Source of the DNA: Taxillus chinensis
Lineage: Eukaryota; Streptophyta; Magnoliopsida; Santalales; Loranthaceae
Assembly (NCBI GenBank): GCA_023512835.1
Contig: CM042089.1
Coordinates: 56,950,407-57,014,406 of the forward strand
DNA length: 64,000 bases
Reading direction: 5' to 3'
A program made the position numbers and the translations under genes. The notes under the pieces were generated by a model. It saw only the letters and a list, made by a program, of their open reading frames with translations, did not search any database and had not been told where the DNA came from. Positions 45,225 to 54,910 of the stretch are shown one piece after another. Within the stretch, counting starts at the first letter, position 1, and every line of letters begins with the position of its first letter.

Positions 45225-47296
45225 GATATCCCCCCGACACTGGGGGAATAAAAAAATCATTTGAGCAACAATAATGTCCCATACTGTGGAAAATTCTTGA
45301 CAAACAAAAAGGAGAGTCTACTTTGAACTATGGATCACAACCTGCCTAGAATAGGTTTGAGCCTGTTATATCCCTTTTTTGATAAACCCACTAGTCCATC
45401 CTACGTTACAGTCCTAAAAAATCATCTCAGATTAAATGATCAAAGTTATTTCTCATATGCTCAATTCAAAACAGCGCTACAGGGATCAAGGATTCAAGGC
45501 AGACTTGATGATAACCCGCAAGGTTATCAAGGGTAAAATACAAAGCCACCTACAAGGTAGAAAGAACAACAAGTAGAAAACATGGCAAGCTTAGTGAAAA
45601 CCCGAAAAGGGCACTAAGAGCAAAAGTCAAAGCCACAAAAGGAAGGTCAAGCACTCAAGGCCCAAGAGCAGCCAACATCGGGCCGTAGGACTGTCACACT
45701 CAGGCATCCTAATACCAAGCCCAACAAATCCTTGCAAATCAAGGCCCTACACCATAATGCACATAGATAATACAACCAGCAAGTGGAAGCTCTAATAAGT
45801 CCCTAAACCTTAGAAGTAAACAAGCCAATGATATCCTCAACCTAGCCCCGAGCACCGACTCAAACCATCAGAATTCCCGTTCAGCTCAATAACCTAAGGT
45901 CTCCTAACCCTCAAATACAATTGCAAGGTCAAGGTGACAGCTATACCCAGATACCCCAAATACTATTACCTCTATCAGAAGAGGACAACAAGTTGTGACT
46001 GTACATTGCATACTCCAAAAAGCAAAAAAAAAAAAAAACAAATCATTTTTATCAAATTTTGCGTGTGTTTGTTTAAAAAGCCTATCCCCCAGTAGGTTTC
46101 CTCAGAAGGTCATTCATCAACCTTGGTCCAACCATGGTCCAACCAGATAACTGCCCCAATGGAAAGTTGCCTCAAAAAGTCAAGTCAGTTTCCCAGCATG
46201 CCGAACTTCAAAACAGCTACCAGATCATTTCTCCTACACAAAGACAGTATCCCAACACCACCAGCGGATTAGGCTCCCATAACAAATCATGCAAGCACCA
46301 GGCATACATTACATAACCATGCATATATTACACAAGCATCAGATATTATCTCTCATTACATTGTGCATGCATGCACCCTTCATACAAACATCAAACAATC
46401 ATTATAGCAACATGCATCATCATGTATCATCACATACAACATCAAACCCGGGGCGGTCCGGGTTTCCTTCATTTGAGCTTTTTCCTGACACAAACTAGTT
46501 TTAGCATTTCTTTTCAATTTCGTGTGCCTAGCTTTTTCCTGAGCAGACTAGAATTAGCTTATTTATCTCTTGTGAGCTTCTTCCTAACACAAACTGGTTT
46601 TGGCTCATTTCTTTTCAATTTCGTGTGCCTAGCTTCTTCCTGAACGACACGGAATTAGCTAATTTCTTTCTTGTGAGCTTCTTCCTGACACAAACTGGTT
46701 TTAGCTCATTTCTTTTTAGTTTTGTGTGCCTAGTTTCTTCCTGAACAAACTAGAATTAGCTAATTTCTCTCGTGTGAGCTTCTTCTTGATACAAACTGGT
46801 TTTAGGTCATTTCTTTTCAATTTTGTGTCCCTAGCTTCTTCCTGAACAAACTGGAATTAGCTAATTTCTCTCGTGTGAGCTTCTTCCTGATACAAACTGG
46901 TTTTAGCTCATTTCTTTTCAATTTTGTGTGCCTAGGTTCTTCCTGAATAGACTGGAATTAGCTAACTTCTCTCTTGTGAGCTTCTTCCTGACACAAACTA
47001 GTTTTAGCTCATTTATTTTCAATTTCGTGTGCCTAGCTTCTTCCTGAACAGACTGGAATTAGCTAATTTTTTTCTTTTAAGCTTCTTCCTGACACAAACT
47101 AGTTTTAGCCCATTTCTCCTTTTTTTTGTGCCTTCTTTTCTTGAACAAAATGAAATTAGCTAATTTCTTTCTTTTGAGCTTCTTATTAACACAAACTAGT
47201 TTTAACTCACTTATTTTCTGTTTTGTGTGTCTAGCTTCTTCCTAGCAGACTGGAACTAGCTACTTTGTATACAAACAATGCATAAAGAGGGGCAAC
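45225..47296 (+). mobile_element. Probable Tat-like element, 3' internal region
   Basis: No protein domain is recognisable on either strand. It holds a 100-bp minisatellite and ends in AAAGAGGGGCAAC, a purine-rich tract right before an LTR start (TGTTGGACCCC at 47297). Long non-coding 3' regions with tandem repeats are known for Tat/Ogre elements; assignment here is an inference. Left boundary with E2 is uncertain by about 15 bp. Confidence 0.45.
46475..47270 (+). repeat. Minisatellite, about 100 bp x 8
   Basis: Units start near 46475, 46574, 46674, 46775, 46876, 46977, 47078 and 47175. Each has GAGCTTCTTCCTGACACAAA, TTTTAGCTCATTTCTTTTC, GTGTGCCTAGCTTCTTCCTG and GGAATTAGCTAATTTC. The unit itself is two related half-repeats (GAGCTTCTTCCTGA and TAGCTTCTTCCTGA, 45-55 bp apart). 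Confidence 0.92.
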
Positions 47297-48044
47297 TGTT
47301 GGACCCCATTTTGTTCGGGTTGGACATACTAACTCCATTTTATGTTTACCTTTCTGCCCATGCCATATACCTTCTGCAACATGTCCATAAAGATTCCCCA
47401 CTACCAAGGAATAGTTTGGAGTTGATATTAACCTTAGTTTGCACAAGATGGATACGTTGACATGCACCTGGGAAGCCCAAAATTGATAGCCTCTACTACA
47501 GGTCTCCTGAAGTGCCCCAAGACCAACACCAGGTGATAGAGGATGAAATTTGGAGACTAATGTACTTGACCGTGCTCAAATCCGACTTAAAACGAAGGAG
47601 TTATGGCCAAAATAGTTTTTTGAAGAAAAAGTCAAAAGACGGTCAATGCCCCTGGTCAAACTGCCCGAAATGTGACGATGCGAAATTCTCCAAAACATCA
47701 ATTTAGGCGAATACGGGTCTTCCCAAATTATCCCCACAATGTATCCCCCTTTGGCATTTTAGGTGGGGGTAAAAAGGTAATTAAAAGTAAAAAAAAAGAA
47801 ACTAGACTTGTAAACTCGAAGATTCAAAGTCTTCGAGTCTTCGGGCCTCGAAGGCCAAAGTCCTTGACCTCCGAGTCTACGACACGACCCTTGACCTAGG
47901 ACTCTTGACATTCAACCCTTCGACCCTTGCCCTTCGACTCTTGACCTCCGACCCATTGACCATTGACCTTTGACCCCCCAAAACTTTGATCTTGCCGACA
48001 CTTTGATCTGACGACACCCCGACCCTTTGACCTCTGACCTTCGC
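47297..48044 (+). repeat. Tat-like LTR start, truncated by E3
   Basis: Starts TGTTGGACCCCATTTTG after the purine tract. From 47820 it is rich in TTCGA and TTGACC (about nine TTGAC cores to 48035), like 28885-29298. It is cut at 48045 by the E3 LTR. Confidence 0.55.
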
Positions 48045-48475
48045 TGTAATGACCCATGTTTTGGGATATGAGGAGTTAGTCGCAGATTATGCCTTTTGAG
48101 TGGCAATTGTTGGGTTTTACGGAGTTTTATTTTGACACATATTGGCTAGAACACTTTGTTTGATGGTGAGTAAGCTAGGGGCAAGATTTGAGCCCAAGGG
48201 GAAGCTTTTTGGGGCTGCACACGACAATGCACATTACAATGGTTGTCACGGGCAGTGAGGTTTTTCTATGGGAGCTTTCCTAATGTTGTTCTAAAGCTTG
48301 GGGAAAAATCTTAGGGCATTTGGAGCTTGCATGTGACAATGGTCTTTGTCACGTGCAGCCATATTTTTGCACCATCACCTTGGTTTTGTTATTCTAGTAA
48401 TCTTTTCCCAAAGGGGCATGTTGGAATTGTGAATATTTTGTCTAGTATGGATGCGGGAAGGTTATAGCTTGTGTA

Positions 48476-48552
48476 ATCAAAACTACATCGTTTTGATGCT
48501 GAGTTTCACTTAATCAAAACTACGTTGTTTTGATATTGAGGTGTCTATATAA
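48476..48552 (+). promoter_or_regulatory. E3 LTR promoter: two ACGT palindromes and TATA
   Basis: 48476-48497 (core ACTACATCGT, one base off the palindrome), 48513-48534 (core ACTACGTTGT), then CTATATAA at 48545-48552. Spacing is as in E4. Confidence 0.7.
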
Positions 48553-48606
48553 GGATGAGGAGCCCTCTTGTTCTAGGTTTAGGGTTTCTTTTCTAGCAGC
48601 CGCCGC

Positions 48607-48609
<3 letters not shown>

Positions 48610-48662
<53 letters not shown>
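48610..48662 (+). repeat. (GA)n in E3 leader
   Basis: About 26 GA units, 58 bp after the TATA box. Confidence 0.95.
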
Positions 48663-48665
<3 letters not shown>

Positions 48666-49557
48666 CGGAGAGCTCCTGGTTGCTCTTTGGAGTGTCTAGC
48701 GTGGGTGGATGACATTGACAGACAGATTTTTAGCCTCCCTAAAAGAGTTTGCTAATGTCGTAAAATCTCTCTTCAAGATAATTATTTCCCTCGGTTTATA
48801 CTAACGAATAGCATAAGAATAAGGGGTCGAACCCACAGGGATTAGCCTAGTTCTCTAGTTCTCAAATCAAAACACCCAATTACTCTTGTTCTATAAAATG
48901 TCTTGGCAAAAAGTTTTCTTTTTTTAAACTAAAGATCTAATTTTTATTTGGTTTTCGAATAAACAAAAAAAGCAAATTGATTTTAGGATTAAGATTCAAG
49001 GATTTAAGGTATCTAGGGTCACAACTTCACCTCCCTATCTTGTTTCTACCGATTTTAAGGTTCTTGAGATTACTTAATTGATAACATGCTATAACTAAAC
49101 CAAGGTACTGCAATTGGTCATTGCCAGCCCTTCTAAGTGTTGTCTGCCTGAATGGTCATCACGACATCAACATGCAAAGCCTAATTATCATACTCATGAT
49201 AGGATAATGGTCACACCAATCACAAATATGTTAAGAATCAAAGATCAGCCTCAGACTAAGGCTAAGAAACCCCAAGTGTACAGCCCAGATATTAAAAGAT
49301 AAGAACAGATTCATAAAACATGCAATCTCAATTAAACAAACCCAATATTCAATTATCAGTTTGACAACATAGGGGGCTACATTGCTCCCCTAGATAAAGG
49401 AAACTACTCACACATGTTCTTGGATAAACAATAAGAAATAAAGAACATCATCCTCAAACAGGTGTAACAAAACTCCAACTTTAGGTCTTCTCCAGCCGTC
49501 AGACCTCTTAGGATCGGCAGCTCCAAGATCAGAACCCTAGCCTCCAAAAACGTGAGC

Positions 49558-49710
49558 CTCTCTCTCTCTCTCTCTAAAAAAAACGTGCCCCCCTCTAAGT
49601 CCTCTCTAAAAGGGCTGCTGCATCCTCTATTTATAGAGAAAACTGTTGTGCAATGAGTGCCCTAGCCGTCAGCAGTTGCCACTTATCAAAATGACGTAAT
49701 TTTGATAAGT
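49558..49710 (-). promoter_or_regulatory. Athila LTR promoter, left copy
   Basis: On the minus strand: a 30-bp palindrome (49681-49710, arms ACTTATCAAAAT, centre GACGTA), then TATA CTATAAATAG (49636-49627), then a GA repeat (49576-49558). Right copy: palindrome 61509-61538, TATA 61464-61455, GA repeat near 61390-61403. Same order and spacing class as the Tekay LTRs. Confidence 0.75.
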
Positions 49711-49810
49711 AGTTTCTATTTTTCTTCCAACTTGAGTATAACTCGAACCAAGCATAATTTGGACTAGGTGCTTTAGAGAAAAGTGTTTAAAATAATAAAA
49801 CAAATCAATC

Positions 49811-50050
49811 GATGCAAAAATCCGGCTGCACGGCATATTGCACGTCATATGGCCATATGACGTGCACCTCCAAATGGTCTGAAATTTTGCTCCAAGCTTC
49901 CTTGGAATGTGTAGAAGGCAGGGCTGCAATAAAATCCATGCACGTCATAAGGGTCCATATGGTGTGCACCCTTATTTTGCCTCCTCAGGCTGCCCCATTT
50001 TACCACAAGTTCCTTCTTTGGTAAATGAAGTGATTTGGCTGATGTCCATG
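49811..50050 (-). promoter_or_regulatory. Shared U3 module, Athila left copy
   Basis: Aligns with E2 32172-32410 through GGCTGCACG, CACGTCATAT, CCAAGCTTCCTTG, GTAGAAGGCAGG, CTGCCC and TTGGTAAAT. Includes a perfect 26-bp palindrome at 49840-49865 with GCACGTCATATGG arms. Right copy at 61639-61878, one change in the palindrome. Confidence 0.75.
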
Positions 50051-50235
50051 AAATGAAATTGTGTAAAAACCTGCCAAAACAGCTCAAAAACACACACATA
50101 TATATATATATATGCCAAGCAATCTTCCTAGGGTGTTAGAGCAAATATCTAAGAAATATGGATGAATTAAGCTCTAATCATGCTCTTTAATACCCTGAAT
50201 CTGCACTAGAATAACGGCATAAATGCACATTATCA

Positions 50236-50275
50236 AAATACACTTGAACCATTGCTTGTCCTCAAGCAAAAACAC
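50236..50275 (-). other. Athila polypurine-tract region
   Basis: The minus strand reads TTGAGGACAAGCAATGGTTC then AAGTGTATTT against the LTR, the usual Athila end motif, less purine-rich than typical. Confidence 0.75.
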
Positions 50276-51817
50276 ACAAACATACAAAAATAAAATAAAA
50301 ATACAGTCACACTGGAATAAAAATAAGATAAATAAAAATCAAAGAGAGTCATGGTTTCCCAGGCATACAACTCTATCATGATGAAGTGGGCAATCAAGTA
50401 ACTCAAAATGAATTATAATTAAGCTCAATCATGTCCATACCCCTAAGTCCAACAACCATGCAATCTCATCACTGAAAATTCAGACATTAGCAAGCATACC
50501 ATGATAAAACAACACCTAATTTCCCTTAAAGTTCTCACCTAGGATAAAGCTGCCTCACTCAAATATAAACTCTCATTTCTCCCAACACAAGCCCAAGTAC
50601 CATACCTAACAGAAAATCAATGGGTGGAAAGCTCCTCCTACATTCTCCCCTAGTTATTAATTAAGTACTTGCCAAGCAAACATGAGAATTCCCTATTATG
50701 CTCATCAAGGAAACACACTCTCTATTATACTTTGTTTGAAAACTCACACACTATTCTAATCTCAATGAACTCACACTCTACTCTAATGACTGATAAAACA
50801 CACCTTGAGCCAAAGAAATGAGCTCAACACTCTAAATAAACACAACTCAGCCAGTATGGCTTTTATTCTGAAAAACTTTGTTTTTTTCTTCATACTTCTT
50901 TTAAATAATAACCTTACAAGGTTGCCTTTTATGCTCTCCCTTGATGGATTATTCACTCTTTTTTTCTTTACATAACACATAACTAAGGCTGGCTTTTCTA
51001 ATGCATAGCCCTTTGCCAATTTGCAAGTAAGGGAAAGACAGAAATACATTGATGTCCCACATCCCATTACCCAATTTTGTGATGGGCTTTTTTATATTGT
51101 GTATCACAGCCTTCTACATATACAACACAACAAACCAGAAACTAGGATACATAGGAAGTCAAAGTGACTTAAATGACCTTGTATCACTAGCACACACCAA
51201 ACACTGAGCATTAATAGGTAGTCATCATGCTTACTTAACTCCTACCATTAAATAACTAATGTTAAATGCATAGAGGAGCATCAAAGCAAACTATTACCCA
51301 TAAACCATAAATGTCACTCAAGGGCTAGAAAGAGGCGTTTCTGAACTTGCTTCACACTCAACTCTAAGGGTCACTAAGTGTTATCCTAACATGTCATGCC
51401 TGAGCTAATATTCAACCTCCAGCTCCAAAAAATATGGTGATATCATTCAAAAAGTAAAGACATGCTTAAAACAAATCATAGCACACTTTAATTACTTTAC
51501 ACCCTTATCACAACATGATACTAATGTGGCATAAAAATTAAAATTTAAGCCAAAATTGTATACCTAATATCCATGCCTCTCCACATGCAAATCACACAAT
51601 CAAGCAACTCAAACAATCACACAAACAAAATTTTTTATTATTTATTTATTATTTATTTTTTTTAAATGACTAACAAACAATCTAAGAACAAACATTATAA
51701 ATAAAACATGCAATCACACAACATAAAAGACAAGCAAGTGGCTCAAGTCACACCCCAATACACCACACTTAAAATATGCTATGTCCTCATGGCATGAAAT
51801 AGGTAGTAGGAAAATAC
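50276..51817 (-). other. Athila 3' UTR
   Basis: 1.5 kb without a coding signal, AT-rich. Near 51770-51795 the minus strand reads ATGAGGACATAGCATATTTT then AAGTGTGGTG, a second copy of the polypurine-like motif right after the last ORF. Open frame 50783-51067 has no known motif. Confidence 0.6.
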
Positions 51818-52510
51818 TTACCTCTTAGTTGGCAAGCTGTAGTAGTAGATAACATTAGCCACCATTCGATGTGCACGAGTAACAAAATCAGTTGAGGTTT
51901 CTCCGCGTATTTCCCAGCTTTCCCTCAGTTGCAGAATAGCCATCATATAGTAGCAAACAAAAATCCCATAGCTGAATTGGTCAGGCTGTTGAGGGGGTTC
52001 CATTTCGTTGAGGTGAATAAGAGGGAGCTTGTCCTACAACAATCCTTCTTTTTTTCATCGCATCCTTGATTCTTCTTATGAGCCCATGAACAAGTCTGTC
52101 TCTTTCTTCTGGTGAACCCTTCGCCTTGGCTTGAATCATAAAGCACTGCATGCCCTGCACTCAAATCCACACGCACCAAGACATAGTGACGATCAATGTG
52201 TACAGGGATCAGCACCTCGTGCATACCATGCCAAGGACGGTGCCCTTCATTCTGACCATTTATACGCTGGCGCCACACACTTTCAGACAAAGGTTGCTCA
52301 TAAAGCTCGCACAACATAATAGAGGTATACTGGGACAGTGGGTAGTTATGAGGCTTGGCCTCCACTACAAAATGCATAGTCCTGCAAAATAAGTCCACCT
52401 CATCTGTGTATAGATATTCATCACCTAAGATCCATTAAAGGACAAACGAGGTGAAGAGGTCCATATCCCTTGCAAAGCGAACCCTTAACACCTGTGAGTT
52501 TATGAAGTTC
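51818..52510 (-). pseudogene. Ulp1/C48-like cysteine protease domain, Cys replaced by Tyr
   Basis: Family members remove SUMO or similar modifiers. Seen: FENFINSQVLRVRFARDMD, an in-frame TAA at 52437-52435, then VWRQRINGQ, VLIPVHIDRHYVLVRVDL with the catalytic His at 52188-52186, LYDSS with the catalytic Asp at 52137-52135, a frame change near 52005-52060, then PPQQPDQFSYGIFVCYYM with the conserved Gln. The position of the catalytic Cys (CG in the family) is Tyr, codon TAT at 51970-51968, one base from TGT. Ends YYYSLPTKR and TAA. About 190 residues, normal for the domain. It lies on the same strand as the Athila pol, after integrase. Likely inactive as given. Ulp-like genes are known cargo of plant Mutator-like DNA elements; the same in an Athila is less familiar to me. 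Confidence 0.8.
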
Positions 52511-53340
52511 TCAAATTCCGCTGACTCTCACAGATGATAGGGCTGGATCTATGGTTAAGTGTATAGGCTCTCCGATCAGGTCTTGAGATGCGGCGAGAAT
52601 ATATGTCCCCCATGAGACAGGAAACACCATAGGCACAATAGCCTGAGAATAGGTAGGATCCATAAAGGGCTGAAAAGGTGAATGCCCGACTTCTGGCTCT
52701 GCCTCCTCTGGATAATAAGCTTGCCCGGCTGAAGTTTCTGGTTGTGATGGGTCTTCCTGGGCATGATAAGGGTCTTCGTGGACTGAAGGTGAGTCTTCTT
52801 CAGATATCTCCACTACAAGAAAGTGTTTGGATGCTTTCTTCTTGCTCAAGGCCTTCCAAATTTTGCCTAGGAGGCCCTTGACTTCCTTGTTATTCTTCCT
52901 TAATGCTTCCACTTTGCGTTGGGTTCTAGTATTTGCCTCCCTGAGCTCTTGTGTTTCTTTTCTCCACGCTTCAGTAGATGCAGTAGCAGGAGCTTCAGGG
53001 GCTTCCCATGCACTGGCTGACAGTCTAGAAGTAGCGTGCTGGTCTTGAGAGACAAGTGCCATTAACTCTTCAAACTGAGCACTCTGGATATGTTCATTTG
53101 TAAATGCCCAATTTATAACTTCTACCTCACTTACCACCTGACCACTGATACCTTGAAAGAAGTTAAACACATCTTCCTTGTGCACAATATACTACATATA
53201 CATGGCGATGCTTTGAATAGGGTTTGTTTGCTTTCATCCAATGGAGTGGAGGTGTCTCGCGCAGCAAACTCAGTAGGCTGCTCCATACGAACACTATGTC
53301 GTGAAGGCTATGGTTCAGCCCGGGGAAGATTACCCCAGTT
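52511..53340 (-). pseudogene. Middle region of the Athila 3' ORF, coiled coil and acidic linker
   Basis: 53185-52511 is open for 224 codons. A charged helix (AWRKETQELREANTRTQRKV then EALRKNNKEVKGLLGKIWKA) predicts a coiled coil. A Glu/Pro-rich linker follows (EEDSPSVHEDPYHAQEDP). No enzyme motif. It joins the N-terminal domain and the protease domain through frame changes near 53200-53310 and 52530. Confidence 0.65.
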
Positions 53341-54094
53341 GCCTCTAGACTTTACCGCTAAGCCTCCTTCTGGTTGCAGTACTCTTAGAATCCATTGAGA
53401 GGGGAATGGGGTGCTGTCTAAATGGGCAAAATGCTGAGCATGCTGGCTCTGAAAAATAACACCTAACATTCTGCCATATACCTTCTTTGTCAAGTTTTTC
53501 TTCCACCAATTGAAAATGGCAAGAGCCCAGTCCCACATCTAACATATGGTCAATGCTATACATGAATGCAAGATGGGTCATAGGCACACCATCCTTTCCA
53601 CTAGTTTGCATTAGCAAACACTTTCCTACCAGATGAGCTAAACATCTAAATTTTCCCACAAAGCCATTTTTAGTAAACTGCCTCCTCCTCTCGAACGTTT
53701 GGCATAATTTAAGGCGGTACCATACTCCCCTAAGGTTAGGTGAGGAAAGTGATCGAGAGGTACAAGGAAGGTTAAAGGTTGTCCTAATTGTCTCAGGTGT
53801 GATACAAATATACACCCCCTGCACCTGCCCTAGAATTGCATCCTCCTCCTCATTTAAGTAAATGGAATGATAAAACTCATGCAAAGCAGGATAATAAACG
53901 GCACATCTGGCTGAAACTAACCTCACTAACCCAAGATTTTGAAGCTTTAAGGCCACCTCACTTGACCATCCTAGGTTTGATTCCTCCAAGGCACTTAGAT
54001 CCAGAGGATGCCCTAGGAACATCTCCCCATCCTCATTGCTGGAAGAACTGGATGAATAAACTTCTTCCTTGCCTGATTTCCTTGTGCGCACCAT
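53308..54094 (-). pseudogene. N-terminal domain of the Athila 3' ORF (env-position, plant transposon type)
   Basis: Starts at ATG 54094 with MVRTRKSGKEEVYSSSSSS and an acidic stretch. Then a folded-looking domain: LVRLVSARCAVYYPALHEFY, VQGVYICITPETIRTTFNLP, VGKFRCLAHLVGKCLLMQTS, HLAFMYSIDHMLDVGLG. It goes on after a frame change near 53540 in 53538-53308 with WALAIFNWWKKNLTKKVYGR. The pattern resembles the putative plant transposon protein domain found in long plant TE ORFs. I see no signal peptide or membrane span, so it is not a classical envelope protein. Confidence 0.65.
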
Positions 54095-54760
54095 CTTGCT
54101 TCAGGAATTTAGAGAGAAGAAGGATGAAATTTTTCTAGAGCAGCAAGAACCAGAGCTTCACAAATTTCAGATCTAGAAATGAGTTTTTGGTATGAATGAC
54201 CTAGCTCCCGGCCTTATTATTTATAACGTGCAGAAGAAGAAGTGCCCCAAATCTGATCATACACGCGTCCTCCAATTTTCAGGCTCAACGGACGAAAATA
54301 CCCTTATGCACGTCATATCATAATTGTGGCGTGCACGTTAAAATCGGACCAGGATTCTGCTGGTGGGTCCACCATGAGCTATATGTCACATGTCTCTTCG
54401 CACGGCATATGCTTGGAAGACTCTAGAAGGCTGAAATGTGATATTATTCACTTTTGACCACCCAATTGACGGCTACGATATTGCGTGCAGAAGGCTTTAT
54501 TATTCCCCATGATGGTATCTACCATACATTCAAATTTCAGAGCAAACAAAGGTGCACGCCATTTCAGCATATCACGTGCAGGCTTAAATGGGCCCATTTT
54601 CTTATGTGGCTGTCCCATGTAATGCAGATCATATTTCTCTTTTGTACGTCATATGATTGGGCTCAATTTCAAACACTTTTGGGCTTCACTTGGTCTTTGC
54701 TCTGGACAGGGGCGGAAAACTAAATTCAAAGTCTAGTGCCCATGGGTGTGCTCTTGGAAG
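54095..54760 (-). promoter_or_regulatory. Spacer with putative internal promoter of the Athila 3' ORF
   Basis: TATA-like TTATAAATAA on the minus strand at 54226-54217, about 125 bp before the ATG. Upstream lie pairs of GCACGT-type sites: 54308-54339 (TGCACGTCATATC and GCGTGCACG) and 54551-54582 (GTGCACGCC and TCACGTGCAG). These are the same kind of sites as in the LTR U3. No coding signal. Confidence 0.5.
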
Positions 54761-54910
54761 CCTACAAAATGGTTAGTAAAAAGAAACAAAGTTCCCTGAA
54801 CCATGGTGAGTTCACACAACAAATATGAAAACAAAAACTAAATCAAAACCGTTGGGTTGCCTCCCAACAAGCGCTTTATTTAAAGTCTGTAGCTAGACTT
54901 CAAAATATGC

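Larger units (their letters stand above)
48045..48715 (+). repeat. E3 LTR, first part (Tekay family as E2)
   Basis: TGTAATGACCCATGTTTTGG is the reverse complement of the E2 LTR end with one change. Homology with E2 U3 and E4 U3 goes on through GTGCAGCCATATTTTTGCAC and AAAGGGGCATGTTGGAATTG. The Athila element is inserted at 48716 after target site GACAT (48711-48715). E3 is on the plus strand; only its LTR is in the window. Confidence 0.88.
48716..50235 (-). repeat. Athila left LTR (3' LTR of the element)
   Basis: Plus reading TGACAGACAGATTTTTAGCC to GCACATTATCA. It matches 60550-62053 with scattered substitutions and small indels, more diverged than the E4 pair. Confidence 0.95.

Noticed and set aside
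46475..47270. CRISPR-like array
   Set aside because: Units are contiguous 100-bp tandem repeats without unique spacers, in a plant retrotransposon context.
53308..54094. Classical retroviral-type envelope gene in the Athila
   Set aside because: No signal peptide, no transmembrane segment and no cleavage site seen; downstream domain is a C48 protease.
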